From Lepeophtheirus salmonis (lineage: Eukaryota; Arthropoda; Copepoda; Siphonostomatoida; Caligidae), in the NCBI RefSeq assembly GCF_016086655.4, contig NC_052144.2, positions 26,133,896 through 26,197,895 on the forward strand: a stretch of DNA of 64,000 nucleotides. The letters are read 5' to 3'. The translations under genes and the position numbers were made by a program. Below the pieces are notes generated by a model. That model searched no databases. It was not told the DNA's origin and worked only from the letters and a program-made list of their open reading frames with translations. Below are positions 34,690-46,156 of this stretch, piece after piece (within the stretch, counting starts at the first letter, position 1; the number at the start of each line of letters is the position of its first letter).

Positions 34690-36425
34690 ACTTAATATTT
34701 TGTTTCTTATATTGATTGTATCCTAAATGTTTCTGGGTGTCATTTTCATTATCATAGCTTATAAATCATGTTCATACTTTAACAATATAAATAATTTTAA
34801 TACTTACTAATTAAATTTATACATGAGACATTTAGTCTTTTTTTTAAATTCTATCAGAACTTTAATGTCTGGGAGAGGGCGTATGACTTGACATTGACCA
34901 ATTCAACATATATATTTCATCACTTATTAATAGATGTAACTTTTATAATTTTGTAAATTCTCTTTTTCTAAATTAAATTTCTAAATCTTTTTTTTTACTA
35001 TATTAACAATATGTTGGTTCATCTTTATTGAACCTGTAGTAAAATTAACAACTATGTAACCTTGTAAGTTTATGGATATATGAAAGTTCGTCCACATTGT
35101 CCTTACTCTTGAATGATTATTCCTAAATTAACATCATATCTAAGTTTTTTTCTTTTTAGACAAAATCTGAATCTGGTTAAGTATAAAATTGTACTAAATA
35201 TTTACATATTTATATGTCGGAGGAAGCATATCAATTCTTTAACCAAAAAAGCTTACTAACGCTATTTTAAAATGTCAATGAACAATAACGATATGCCGTA
35301 GGCACCTCAAAATGCAATTCTTGTGAAATTAAATTTAAGTCAATGATTGGAGAACGGAATGAGATATCATTTGGTGAACATAAGGTTTGGTAATAACCAA
35401 AGGATCATTGCTTCTATTGTCATTTCTGTCTGATTAAGATATCTAGATGTACAAATTACCATAAAAGTCATATATTGTAACTTAATATGTGTTGAGCAAC
35501 AAAACTTTTCTTTTCTGGTGGGCACTCCAAAAAGAAGAAGAAAAAAAGGTAAAAAAAAAGATTGAAAAAATGACTAAGGAGATAAAAGACAGAAACAAAG
35601 GGATGAAAAGGGATTTCCCGAGAATTTCCTCCCTTTTTTGGAATTTATCTGTATTTCTTTTCACTTTGTGTAAGGGTAAACGCTTATTCAGCACGAATAG
35701 ATGGTTTACCAGAACCCTTCCCCGTAATTTAAAAGTAGAGAATGGCTGTTGGAAGTGCCATCAGGAGCATCTGTAGGGTTGGGAGGGCCCCCTCAATTAA
35801 TGAATTTTGAGTTGTACTATTTTTTTTGCTTCAAAGTGATTTTTTTTACTTCAAAATAGGGATTAATAAAAGTTCCACGAAATTAAACAGCAGATGGAAC
35901 ATTGGAACTTTTTGAAAGAAGTTCCAAGTACCAAGGCAAAATAATATATATATATATAATTCTGCTGACGCCCCTAGTCATTCAAAAACTGACATTCGTT
36001 TTCACTTCTTAGTAATAATGAGGGTGTTTATCTTGCTCTTTGTTTTGTTTCATTTTCATATTTTTAGCCTTTCCTTCTTTATGTTTGCAACCATAAAAAA
36101 CTAAAGTTACGTATTATGTATAAAACTGACAGCTAATTTAGTTTTGAGTATATAGAAAATATATTTGTCAAAAAATGTAAAAAAAAAAAAAAATGGTGTG
36201 TTGTGAGATATGTACCGCAGAGGAGGGTGCGGTCACTGAAACAGAAATAGTGATTTGAAAGGTAATGCCTTCGTGTATGGTTCCTCTAATGTTGTTTTTC
36301 TTTTTTATGTTCTTATTTTTTTATGGTGCTTTAATTGGTTAAATGGAGTTGTACTGATTCAATTACTCCATCTAACCTAGGAATCTTTTTGTGAAATCCA
36401 TATACATATGTATATTACATATTTC
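34690..36425. other. No supportable gene; AT-rich DNA
   Basis: The 95-codon frame at 35489-35776 is lysine-rich low-complexity sequence overlapped by a frame on the other strand. A TA microsatellite lies at about 35943-35958 and an A run at 36179-36193. Confidence 0.45.
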
Positions 36426-36428
36426 TTT

Positions 36429-36510
36429 CTCTAGGAGTCACCTGGGATCGAATGCACATTGATTTCAAGAGAATAATATCTCCTGAGCGCGTTGTTACTG
36501 AGCTATGGGG
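36429..36510 (-). mobile_element. tRNA-like head of a SINE
   Basis: On the minus strand, TAGCTCAGTAACAACGCGCTC (36484-36504) resembles an RNA polymerase III box A, and GCATTCGATCCC (36444-36455) resembles box B; their spacing is that of a tRNA gene. The D and anticodon stems are imperfect and no CCA-end acceptor pairing is seen, so a functional tRNA is unlikely. A tRNA-derived SINE fragment or tRNA pseudogene fits better. The body of the SINE was not identified. Confidence 0.5.
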
Positions 36511-36514
36511 ATTT

Positions 36515-36975
36515 ATTGTTTTCTTTTAGTTTTACATCAAAAAATGATCACACAAGGTAATGTTTAGTCTTTTTCTACGATTACTTCTCCAAATATTACT
36601 TAAATTAGTTTTCGGATCCTTAGATGAGCCAGTCCATACATGTAAATGGGGCCTTAATGAAAACATCAATAACTCGGGAACAAATTTTGGGCCGGGAGTT
36701 TTTACAGTAAAAGGTAAAACATATCTAAAAATGAAGAAAATCTAAACACCTTGGTGTAAATTTTGAATTTTTTTTTTGACTGATTTAATATGGAATGAAT
36801 GAACCACGTCTATTTCTTGGACATTGCATGCTGGATTGTGCCGAGAAAAACTGTCTCAAGCCCGTACCGGATCAGATACTGGGTTCAAATTAAAACTAGA
36901 TGCCGGAATTCCTTGCTAACATATTAACCAATCTTAGAAAATCAAGACTACACTTAAGAAATAAATAATCCATAC
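36515..36975. other. No supportable gene
   Basis: A 61-codon plus-strand frame (36560-36745) has no recognised motif. Otherwise nothing was seen. Confidence 0.45.
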
Positions 36976-36979
36976 CTTG

Positions 36980-37661
36980 AAATTTTCGAAGACACTCCCT
37001 TTCCAAGATCACGGTCTACGCTCTCAGCAAGTGTGAAATGTTGGAGAGGAAAAAAGGCTCTGTCAAAAAGGCCAAACTGGATCCAGATGAGTTTAAAAAA
37101 AACCGCCCATGCAAATCTTCCTAAGTCCATCCAACAGATATCTGGGTTTCACAATGGACTGTTCAGAGAGCTATCTGAAAAATTTAACAATAATTTTTTG
37201 TTGGTGGAAAGAACATCATTTTTTTTCGCAGGTATGGAGGGGCCATTTTTGACACTGGCAATTAAAGAAACTCTCTGTTGCAAGACTCTTTTGAACTATT
37301 TTTTGACACTTTTGACCCCCCCCCCCTACAGCCCAGGCCAACCCTCTTGACTAGGCTTTTTGGGAACATTTCCGAGGGAAGGCCTGGAGTGTCTGTTATC
37401 CAAATACCAAGGATCTCAAAGGCATTGTCAGCCATCACTGGGTCGCCTTGACAAAGGAATACATCTGCAGCGGATTTCTGGCCTTCCACCACCGGCTGGA
37501 AGCCATTATTGCCTTTAAGGGCGGCTAAATTAATAATCAAGAGAGGTCAAACACACTTCTATTGATTGTATTAAGTTTGTTGAAATTCTATTGATAATTA
37601 ATAAATTATATCTTGTTGAAGTTTAATATTGAAAGTGTTCGGATTTTAATGGACCACTCGG
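36980..37661 (+). mobile_element. Mariner family A, 5' end missing and internally deleted
   Basis: The right end, inverted, reads CCGAGTGGTCCATTAAAATC and is followed by TA at 37662-37663. From the left, similarity begins inside the gene. The plus strand gives KKGSVKKAKLDPDEFKK, SGFHNGLFREL and GPFLTLAIKETLCCKTLLN, then, across a deletion at a C run (37316-37326), the C-terminus: NPLD.AFWEHFRGKAWSVCY (one stop at the dot), PNTKDLKGIV and HHRLEAIIAFKGG. The N-terminal inverted repeat is absent. The 92-codon minus-strand frame (37262-37540) is antisense. Confidence 0.8.
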
Positions 37662-37663
37662 TA

Positions 37664-38390
37664 ATTATATCGTTCAAGGGGAAAAAAACAATTAATCATG
37701 TAATTTTTGTAAAAAAAAGATATTTTTCAAAAAAGTACTTTGTTGGCTACAAAACTTTTTAGACCACCTTTGAATCAGTCTGTTTCTCAATTGGTTCACT
37801 GATCCATTTAATATCATATTTAGTAAATACTACGCGAAAATAAATTTCGTATTCCTTAAATAACCCTTTCAACGTTGGGATGAGAAAGTACCCTATTGAA
37901 GTATCCGAATTTGAAGAGATGGAACAAAGAGTTGATTATTATTAAAAAAATGTACATACAGAGTAAATTAATATCTAATATTCGTAAACAAATATCAAAT
38001 CTCCTAATTTCTAATAGAAGTCTTTTTTACACTCAAAATTACTCTACTTAAATTGTTTAAATAAATGGGTCTCAAACTCAGTAGATATATCATGAACATA
38101 GATTAATGAATTATATCTTCTTTCAAAATATTAAACAAAAAAGTATAGTAAATCGATTATTCCAACAGTTAAATTGTGTTTTCGGCAAGTCATTAAGCAG
38201 TTATCTTAAATAATTAAACATTAATTCAAAGTATAAAAGTCTTTAATTTTCAAAGTTTTTATAGTATACATATGTTCTTAAGACATTTGCTGTTGACTTT
38301 GAAAGAGATAAAAAAAAAAAGTAATATAATTAATTATACAAGTTTGAAAAATAAGGTACATTTTCTAAAATACATTTTAATGATTAAATA
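37664..38390. other. No supportable gene; AT-rich DNA
   Basis: No recognisable frame or repeat was seen. Confidence 0.5.
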
Positions 38391-38394
38391 CAAA

Positions 38395-38600
38395 AAACCC
38401 AAACGTGGAGTAACTTTACTTGTCAAGTCGACTGTATTCCAAAAGTTTAATACTGCTGTTGAGAGGGAAATCTCAGTAAAGTACAGTGTTATTATCTACG
38501 TGTTACCTTTGAAGTGATATATCTATATGGACCAAACACTGACGAGCCGGATCTGACTACACTTTGTGCACATTGTCTCACACAAGCCAACAATTATAGA
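38395..38600 (+). pseudogene. LINE endonuclease (APE-type) fragment
   Basis: One frame ends KRGVTLLVKSTVFQKF and VKYSVIIYVLPLK at 38517. The next, one frameshift on, begins IYLYGPNTDEPDL. In APE-type endonucleases of LINE ORF2 proteins the order is RGVA.L, a strand with .G..... , then .L.N.YGPN.D.P.F, with the asparagine in the active site. Length and order fit an internal piece of about 60 residues. No reverse transcriptase follows. The fragment could come from the same LINE clade as 33697-34680 or another one. Confidence 0.5.
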
Positions 38601-38604
38601 AGGA

Positions 38605-40545
38605 TATTTCAACGTGAAACTAAAGATAAACAGAGTTCCAACAAGCAAGGTAATAAACTACCATCCTCAATCCACAAAATTACGGTCGTCTATTATTACA
38701 TCCTTTGGTTTTATTGAGACGTAGGATGCAAAATGAACAATTCGAGTCATGCGTTTTTTCTATTAAAAAGAACTCTAAGTCAGTGTCGTCAAAAATTGAA
38801 TTATTCCTTAGGAAGGGATTCGTAGGAGAAAAAATTAATTCTTATTACTTATTATTTATTTAACATAGATCCTCAACTTTCAGATCACTAGGAAATTTAC
38901 TTAGTATTAAAGCCTTAGTTGGAGGAACTAAGAAAAAAAAAAAAAGTGGATACTCAATTCAAGTATCATGGGCGATCCCGAAGTTAATGACGGAATTGTA
39001 ATAATAGTTGAGGACGTATCCCAAAAGTTATAGTATGGGGGGGTCCGTCTGCTTGTGCAATCAATACTGTACAAGATAAAAGTTTTATGCAGAAGAAAAG
39101 GATATGTTCTTAAGAAAAAGAGAGGGCATACATAAACAAAGTCAAATCTATTTCCAAGAGTATTCTTACTCATGAAGAAAAAAAAGGCAAGTTATACCAG
39201 ATGTAAAGGAAAAACGACCTGTCACATTCCAGACTACAGTTTGTGCGGCAAGAGGATACTGAAAAACCTAAAAAAATTTATTATATTTGATAATTGATAT
39301 ATTTGATGTTGTATAAACAAAACTAATGCAAAAATTTACGTGTTTTTCTTTTGGGTTTTTGTTCCGAAGCCTTTTTATTTAAAAATTTTTTTTGCGTTTC
39401 GGTGGAATGATTTGAAAGTTATTTAGGAAGTTAGAAGTACCTAAATAAGTTGAAGAAGCTTTTTGAAAATTCAAAGCACTGTTATTGAAAAGTTAGGCTT
39501 TCAATATAAATAATACATAGTTTTATTTTAAATTATACAACATTTAGTTTTTTAATCCGATTCCCGTGTCAAACCGAACAATTTAAAAATTTAAAAATAA
39601 CACTCAATAATTGATACAGGTTTAAAATACTTAACGATGGAGAAATAAGCTATTGGAAACGCAGAAAATAAGTTCCAAATAGGGCTTTGAAACAAAAGAA
39701 AAAAATTGAAACAAAGATGTATAAGTCTTTAAAAAAACAAAAACATATTCTTTATTTTATTTCTATGGATTTTTTGAAATACATATTTGGATGAAATTTT
39801 TGATGTTCCGCCACGAAAAGTTGTACTTTTAGCAATTTTCCAAGTACCGTGAAGCACCTTCTGTTTCGTTTTGAATCTTCGTTTTCAATTCTTTATCTTA
39901 AAATTCAGTGTTTATAAATTAGTATTTATTTAAATTATTTCTAAATGAAAAGTAATGACAAAGTTAATTCTTGCATTTTAGCTGCCTTTATTTTTTTGAA
40001 TTAATAAAATTAAGTTTAACACCTGGGTATTTTTACTTACATTAACTCTTGCTTCCTTCAATCTAAAATCTTGTTCCATTAAGGGAATTAGAACATTTTA
40101 TTATGTGACTATAGGATAAAATTTCAATGTGTATACGTTCGCACCTAGGTGATTCCTAGAGAAATCAATATACTTTATGTAAATGGATTTCACCCAAAAG
40201 ATTCCTAGTGGAGTAAATGTAATACTATAATGTTTACTTATACTTAATCAGTGCAACTTTATCTAACCAGTTAAAGGAACATTAAAAAAAACAAAAACAG
40301 TATTCAGTGAGTTAATACAATATGACAAACGTCGTTTGTGTTGCATAAGACCTTACTAATTCTCATAAAAAGTAATTTGAAAGTAACATTGATTCAACTT
40401 AAGAACCATACATATAGTGACTAAAAAAATAATGGATGTCTGTTTTTAAGTTTAACAAGTACATATTTTTGATCAAAATGTAATTATATTAATGAAATCT
40501 TCAAAGCTTGAAATTTAGAATGGATCCAAATGGGAAATACTAATA
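38605..40545. other. No supportable gene; AT-rich DNA
   Basis: A short minus-strand frame (38928-39173) has no motif. The rest is AT-rich without recognised repeats. Confidence 0.5.
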
Positions 40546-40549
40546 CCTG

Positions 40550-41026
40550 TGCTGATTGACAGTTTCCTTGAGGTTGTTTATATTTGGGTGACAGACGGTG
40601 CAGGCCTTGGACTCAAAATTCACCCAAAGAGTGAAGTCCAATGGGTTGGCATATGGTGAGTAAGGGGACCACATTTTCTTTGGCCAGAAAGACAAGTTGT
40701 ACTCGAACCACTTCTAGGTCTTTTTGGACGTGTATTCAGGGGCACCATCCAGCTGGAACTCCATGTTCATGTCCAGGTAGTTGGTTTGGACCCATGGTAA
40801 TTTCCGTTAGTTTCTTGACATCGTCCAAAAGTACGCGAACCGAAATTCGTTGGTCACGTTCAGATGGTATTTTCTCGGCTTCTAAGATACTTACGAAGAT
40901 CTAATTTTATTTATTTATTTCTTTTTTGGTTTAAATTTAGTATTTGACCGGAACAATTTTACCCTAGTAACAAAACCTTGATTTTTGTAGCAAAAACAAA
41001 GTGTAAAGATTTTTTGCCGCACCTGT
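40550..41026 (-). mobile_element. Mariner family B, catalytic-domain relic with one inverted end
   Basis: The right boundary, inverted, reads ACAGGTGCGGCAAAAAATC after TA (41027-41028) and matches the end at 13640. Minus-strand translation gives NMEFQLDGAPEYTSKKT (normally VFQQDGAPAHTSKKTQ), FWPKKMWSPYSPYANPLDF (normally WPP.SPDLNPLD), then NFESKACTVCHPNINNLKE. The order and spacing fit the C-terminal half of a mariner transposase with the second and third catalytic regions. The N-terminal half is deleted directly after the inverted repeat, as in the copy at 13640. The left end is truncated. Confidence 0.75.
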
Positions 41027-41157
41027 TACACTTGGTACGACGACATCAATTCCTTTTTTTAGTACATGGTAATTGAGTTGTAGAAGTAGTGGTGGAGTGA
41101 AAGGGATTTTATTCTGGAGGCAAGATTTATTAATTTTTTTAACTGTCAGTTAAAGTA

Positions 41158-41973
41158 CCGTGTGATACATTCAAGTCTGAACACTTACTAATTCAATAGC
41201 TATTGAAGTTTGAGTGATCGAAATTATTTGATATTTCCACTTATATAATTATACACAAATAATTACATAGAAAAACAGATCTGAGTTCTCTAGCTTACGT
41301 ACAAGTCGATAAAAGGACAATTGAACGTGATCGACGAATTTTCATACGAGCATTTCAAGCAGCTTGGAGTCTCCAGAACCAATGTCTACGTCCTTAGCAA
41401 GTCCAAAAGGTAGGAGAGGAAAAAGGGCACTATCATAAAAAGCCAAACTGTACCCGAAGGAGTTAAAGAAAACAGTCCAGGCCAATCCCATCAAGTCCTT
41501 GAGGGCCCATACAAGAGATATCGTGGATTCAGAACAGATTGTCCCGAGAGCTGTCAAAAAAAGTTGCTGAAAAAGCCTTCTAAGGGTGGAGATGCCACTT
41601 TTGAACCAACAATTAATCAACCCCATCTTCTCCGTTTAAATGAGTAAAGAATCATTCTTTTGAACTTTTTTTTAACACTTTTGCCCACCTACAACCTCGA
41701 TGACAACTCTGGAAACCTGCAGCTTCCGTCATCCAAACACCGTTGTCTTCAATCCACTGTCAACCAACTGGGATACCATGACAGTAGACTTTATCTACAG
41801 GGGGTGACAGGCCTTACACCTCCGCATAGAAGCCATTAGAGCCGCTAAGGGTGGCTCTATTAATTATTAAGGGAGCTGAGACCCATATTTATTTATATTC
41901 TATTGATTATTAATAAATTATATCTTGTTAAAGTTTAAAATTCAAAGTGTTCTCATTTTAATGGACCGTTTGG
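41158..41973 (+). mobile_element. Mariner family A, 816-bp copy with both ends and TA flanks
   Basis: The left end CCGTGTGATACATTCAAGTCTGAACAC follows TA (41156-41157). The right end, inverted, CCAAACGGTCCATTAAAATGAGAACAC precedes TA (41974-41975). The N-terminal part is recognisable by alignment to the other copies (GTCTCCAGAACCAATGTCTACGTCC etc.). The C-terminus reads WDTMTVDFIYRG, LHLRIEAIRAAKGGSIN and a stop. Most of the catalytic domain between is deleted and stops are frequent. It is the most complete family A copy in outline, but it encodes no transposase. Confidence 0.82.
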
Positions 41974-41975
41974 TA

Positions 41976-42450
41976 GTACGTATGCCATCAAAAATAAATA
42001 TTTCTATAAATGGTTTTACTTAATATTTTAGAAAATTAAACTAATTGTATTAGCTGTTGAGTTTTTTAATTATAAAAATCAATTAATTATTTTATTTTCT
42101 AATATACAAAAAAAAAAAAAAAAACAGTTTATAACAATTTCCATAATTTGAAATTTGTATAATTCTTTAAAAGCAAATAACTCCACAGATATTAATATTA
42201 AAGTGCTCAATTGGTGATATCTAATTTATTGTTGCCTAAGAATTTTAAAGTACTGTAAATCGTCCAAATCGTCTTAAGCAGATTTATTCCAGATAAACCA
42301 CAAAAATTTAGATTTTTGCAGAATCGACAATTACTAATTTTTCTTATAGGCTAATTATAGCATTAAATATTTTAATATATATTCCTTTAAAATCTATCAA
42401 TGAAAAGTTGTGTAAAGAGACATGGAAAAATGAAGAAAATCACTGATTTT
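41976..42450. other. No supportable gene; AT-rich DNA
   Basis: Includes an A run at about 42109-42124. Nothing else was recognised. Confidence 0.5.
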
Positions 42451-42454
42451 TTAG

Positions 42455-42945
42455 CACTTCACCTCTACAACTATACACGGTGCATTTTGTATAATAGAAG
42501 GTTTTTTTTATGCTCAAGTAAGCGGCAGTGGAAGAATTTTACCTCCCTGAATGACCAGCGGCCCATATACATAACCCTTGGACGGGGTTGTTCTAACATA
42601 TTAGAAGGGGTTCGTATTGCTAAAAAGTGCGGTGGCAGTGCAGTTTAAAATCCCTTGTGGGCCAGTACTTCACCTCCATAGCCTAAGAGCCGGGGTGTAT
42701 AATGGGATAAAGGAAGTTTTCTTGGTACTGAGGGAAGAGGATGCAGGTATATTTAATTTGACTCAGGTCCAGCAGTTCACCTACACAAGCCGTGGGCTGG
42801 CGTGTGTTATAGCATATAAGGAGGGTTCCTTGGTGCCTAGAAATTTTGTACAGTACTTGACCTGTAAAATTTGAGAGCTGAGGTGTATTTTAGGATATTA
42901 GGAGATTTCCTTGATGCACAGGGAAGCAGCTGCAAGACTACGAGT
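42455..42945. repeat. Degenerate tandem repeat, units of about 80-110 bp
   Basis: A recurring opening, (A/G)(C/T)TTCACCT or ACTTGACCT, begins units at 42455, 42667, 42775 and 42855. Each is followed by an AGCC-GGG-TGTAT-like segment, then GGATA, AGGA.(T/G)TTCCTTGGT or similar, and a GGGAAG-type end. The gap between 42455 and 42667 probably holds one further, more diverged unit. The array is clearly less AT-rich than its surroundings. Open frames across it (42400-42648, 42617-42874) seem incidental. Confidence 0.6.
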
Positions 42946-42949
42946 ACGA

Positions 42950-43515
42950 CATCTATCCCGGAATAAAGCAACTACTTCTTCATTGTGTGAAAAAATTAGT
43001 ATACTCATACTAATAAAACCAACATGAAAATCATTCTTATAATTTTACGGTCTTTATTTTTGGTTTATATATTAAGCAGAAGAGTTCTTAATTAATATTA
43101 ATTTCTTAATGTTCGTGGCAACGCCGGAAAACCTACTTTATTTAGTATAAAAATAAATTTAACTTTTCTTACTTATAAAATATGTTTTATTGCCTTTTTG
43201 TGGTATCTTATATTTTTTAGTCTTATTACTAAATAGGACATAAAATATTTACAAATATACATGATATAGGATCTACTTTAATTTTAATTAAATTTTTGAT
43301 AAATATTTGCTTTCCATGTAATTACCATTTCAAGATCCCAAATTCCTTTATTTATTTAAATAAATGACTTTTTATAGTTGAACTAACATTCCAATGTTAT
43401 AATTAAAATTATTCAAACTTGATTTTAAAGTCAAATAATACAATATTATATTTTCGACTGGAATATTTAACTAATTCAATGTAAAAATTGAATAACGACT
43501 TTAATTTAATTTAAT
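42950..43515. other. No supportable gene; AT-rich DNA
   Basis: No recognisable feature was seen. Confidence 0.5.
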
Positions 43516-43516
43516 T

Positions 43517-44858
43517 AAACAATCCAACAAAATCACACTTTTTTTTGTTCTCAAGAACAGTGTATGCTTAACTTAGTACAGTTTGATCCCTTGATTCTAA
43601 AAATGGCCTTATTTTTTCTCTCATAACCTTGTGTCCTTCAGAAAAAGGCTATACCTTTTTTTGTTATTTTTGACTATTTTTAAGGTTTAAAGCAGTTTTA
43701 AGCCCTTGCTGTTGAAGATATGGATAACTTATGTGAATATATTTTAAAACCGAATGTTAAAAAATTCTAAAACCATTTTTAAAATGTCTGCATCATACTT
43801 TTAACTCGAGTTATCATTGATTAAAGTAGAAAATAGATGCTTTTTATTCAGAGGATCAGAGATTCAAGACGAATAGATTCAAAATGTTTAAAAGTACTGC
43901 ATTTGATAGCTGAAAGTATGATCTTTAATTTAAAAAAAAGAGCCTCTCCAAAAACACTCTATATCGTTGTCAATTTAAGATAAGGCAAGGATAATAGTTC
44001 AAGGATAAAATTCATTGTTGAATAGATCTCATAATAAAAGTCAATAAGTATTCCTATGCCCCAACTACAAGAGATAGAAACAAAGAGAGAGAAGAAGAAA
44101 TGAGATAGAAACAAAAAGAGAGAAAAAATAGGAGAAAAAAATATATATTACACAATTTGATATAACATTAAGCCTCATGTCTCAAAGTGTATAAATAAAT
44201 TATTCCAAGCTTCATGGACACAAGAGGGCTCCTTGCATACCCGTAGTAAGTAAGGGATCCCAAAAAACAGACATTCAAGAGAGTCCTCGTAGCAAATCTA
44301 TTTTCTTTTTCTCTCTTTTTGTTTCTTTCTCTGGTAGTTGGGCATACGAATACTTAGTGACTTTTATTATTAGATCGATTCAACAATGAGTTTTATCCTT
44401 GAAATATTGTCGTGGCCTTATCTTAAATTGACAACAGTATAGGTGTTTTTGGAAAGGCTCTTTTAAAAAAAATTAAAGTTCATACTTTCAGTTATCAAAT
44501 GCAATACTTTTAAACTTTTTGTATAAATTCGTCTCGAAGCTTTAAACCTTATAAAACGGCACCTATTTTCCACTTTAAACAAAGATAACTCGAGTTAAAA
44601 GTATGATGCAGACATTTTAAAAATGGTTTTAGAATTGTTTAACATTTGTCTTTAAAATAAATTCATAAGTTATCCTTATCTTCAACACCGAGGGCTTAAA
44701 ACTGCTTTGAACCTTAAAAAAGATAAAATATAAAAAATATGGCCTTTTTGTGAAGGACACAAGTCTATGAGAGAAAAAATAAGGCCATATTTAAAATCAG
44801 GGGAATTCTATTAAATAGAGAATATACTGTTTTTGTATCATTTTTGCTGTTGGACAGT
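43517..44858. repeat. Large inverted repeat, arms about 560-620 bp
   Basis: The left arm (about 43517-44140) is the reverse complement of the right arm (about 44300-44858), with a spacer of about 160 bp. Long shared tracts include AAACCATTTTTAAAATGTCT and TGCATCATACTTTTAACTCG near 43772-43812, found inverted near 44589-44630, and GGCCTTATTTTTTCTCTCAT near the outer ends. Indels and substitutions are scattered, so the duplication is not very recent. A third copy in the right-arm orientation lies at 46157-46737. No protein is visible in either arm. Confidence 0.85.
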
Positions 44859-44859
44859 G

Positions 44860-45570
44860 TTATTAAAGAGAATGAAACTTATTGAAAATAAAATTGCATT
44901 TAAAGTAGGAATTCTGGATAAAAAAGGTGTATGTATATACTTGTAGATTATTGCAAAATAGTTCCTCATAAAAGATTATATAGAGTAGTATATTTTAATT
45001 AAAGGTTGTTTTAATTAAAAGCTTACGTGAATAATTAATTAATAAAGACAATAAATAAAACTATTATCTCATTTTACCTAAAAAAGTATATTTACCATAG
45101 ATTTTTTTTGGAGGAAGTATTAAATTTAATTAATTTATAACAAGATGATATATGGATCAGTATAAAAATTATGTCTCATTTATTTTGAATCATTAAGATA
45201 TTTATAACAAAGTAGAATTCATTTTAACAAATACTTAGAAGGCCGGTTGTAACTAATTAAATAAAGTAAATATACTTTTTTTTACAGGTAAATATAATTA
45301 ATCTATATTAAACATGATGGCAGTATTTGGTTGTTGTTTTAGGAGGTTAGTTTCTTTCTAAAGAGATTAAAAATGCAACTTTCATCTATATTACGTTTAA
45401 GGCATTTCTTAATAACCTTAATAACTTTATATTTAAAGAAATTAACTTGTTTTTAAGCCTTGACATTGCACAATTCAATTATATAAAGATCAATAAATTG
45501 ATTGTAGATTGAATATAAAAATTCAACAATACTTTATCGTTCACTAGGCCCTATTGAATATTATAATCAG
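44860..45570. other. No supportable gene; AT-rich DNA
   Basis: No recognisable feature was seen. Confidence 0.5.
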
Positions 45571-45574
45571 AATA

Positions 45575-46070
45575 CGGGTGTGCAAGCTATCTATGCCGCT
45601 ACTTTGGCGTACTTAGGCAGCCGATTTTGGTTTTGTTAGATAGTTTTTTTAAATTTGTACCAGATGTAAGAAAATAAAATCAATTTGTTGTCCCAAATAT
45701 TTGGATAAGGCACAGAACCCTCCTTGGAATCCACATGGGGAGAGAGACTGTATAACAATGCTAGAGACCAAAGTGAAGTCCTGGATCGACATGGTTCGTG
45801 TAATGTAGGCTTTACATATGGCAGCAGGACTCGGCTCCCTGACATTTATAAAAAAAAGTCTTAAATGACCGCAAGGCAATTTTGACGACTTCATCTTGCC
45901 GGAATTTTGGCCCCCAAACTTGCTAGAAAGCTCCATACACCCTAGATGATTCGTGGCAGACCCGTAGTGAGCGAAGGATTCCAAAAGACGGACATTGAAG
46001 GGAGTCCTCAGAGCAAATCCTACTAGCCAGGTGAAGTTCAGAGGGGATTTCATTGCCAGAGATGTCGTCC
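45575..46070. mobile_element. Mariner family C, rearranged copy
   Basis: After TA (45573-45574) the end reads CGGGTGTGCAAGCTATCTATGCC, as in the ends at 16594 and 19051. The next 170 bp are the reversed 3' part of the family (minus-strand VPYPNIWDN, matching the C-terminal region at 18860-18910). Then the orientation switches and the plus strand gives LETKVKSWIDMVRVM and FDDFILPEFWPPN, pieces of the catalytic domain. This is the same head-to-head layout as at 16594-17161. The stretch 45935-46020 is also present at 44215-44300 beside the inverted repeat. The 134-codon minus-strand frame (45649-46053) is antisense. The right end is undefined. Confidence 0.65.
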
Positions 46071-46156
46071 TACAAATACACTCTTCTTCATTGATAACAC
46101 TGATCCCAAATTTGGAATCCTACTCTTGAGAGGGATTGCATTTCACACTTTTAAAT

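Noticed and set aside
35482..35776. Overlapping lysine-rich and phenylalanine-rich frames on both strands
   Set aside because: Low-complexity A/G-rich sequence produces open frames on both strands; no family similarity.
36429..36510. Functional tRNA gene
   Set aside because: The box A and box B words are present, but the D and anticodon stems do not pair well and there is no convincing acceptor stem.
37262..37540. 92-codon minus-strand frame
   Set aside because: Antisense to the C-terminus of a family A transposase on the plus strand.
45649..46053. 134-codon minus-strand frame
   Set aside because: It overlaps the rearranged family C mariner, where recognised motifs lie on the plus strand for most of this interval.
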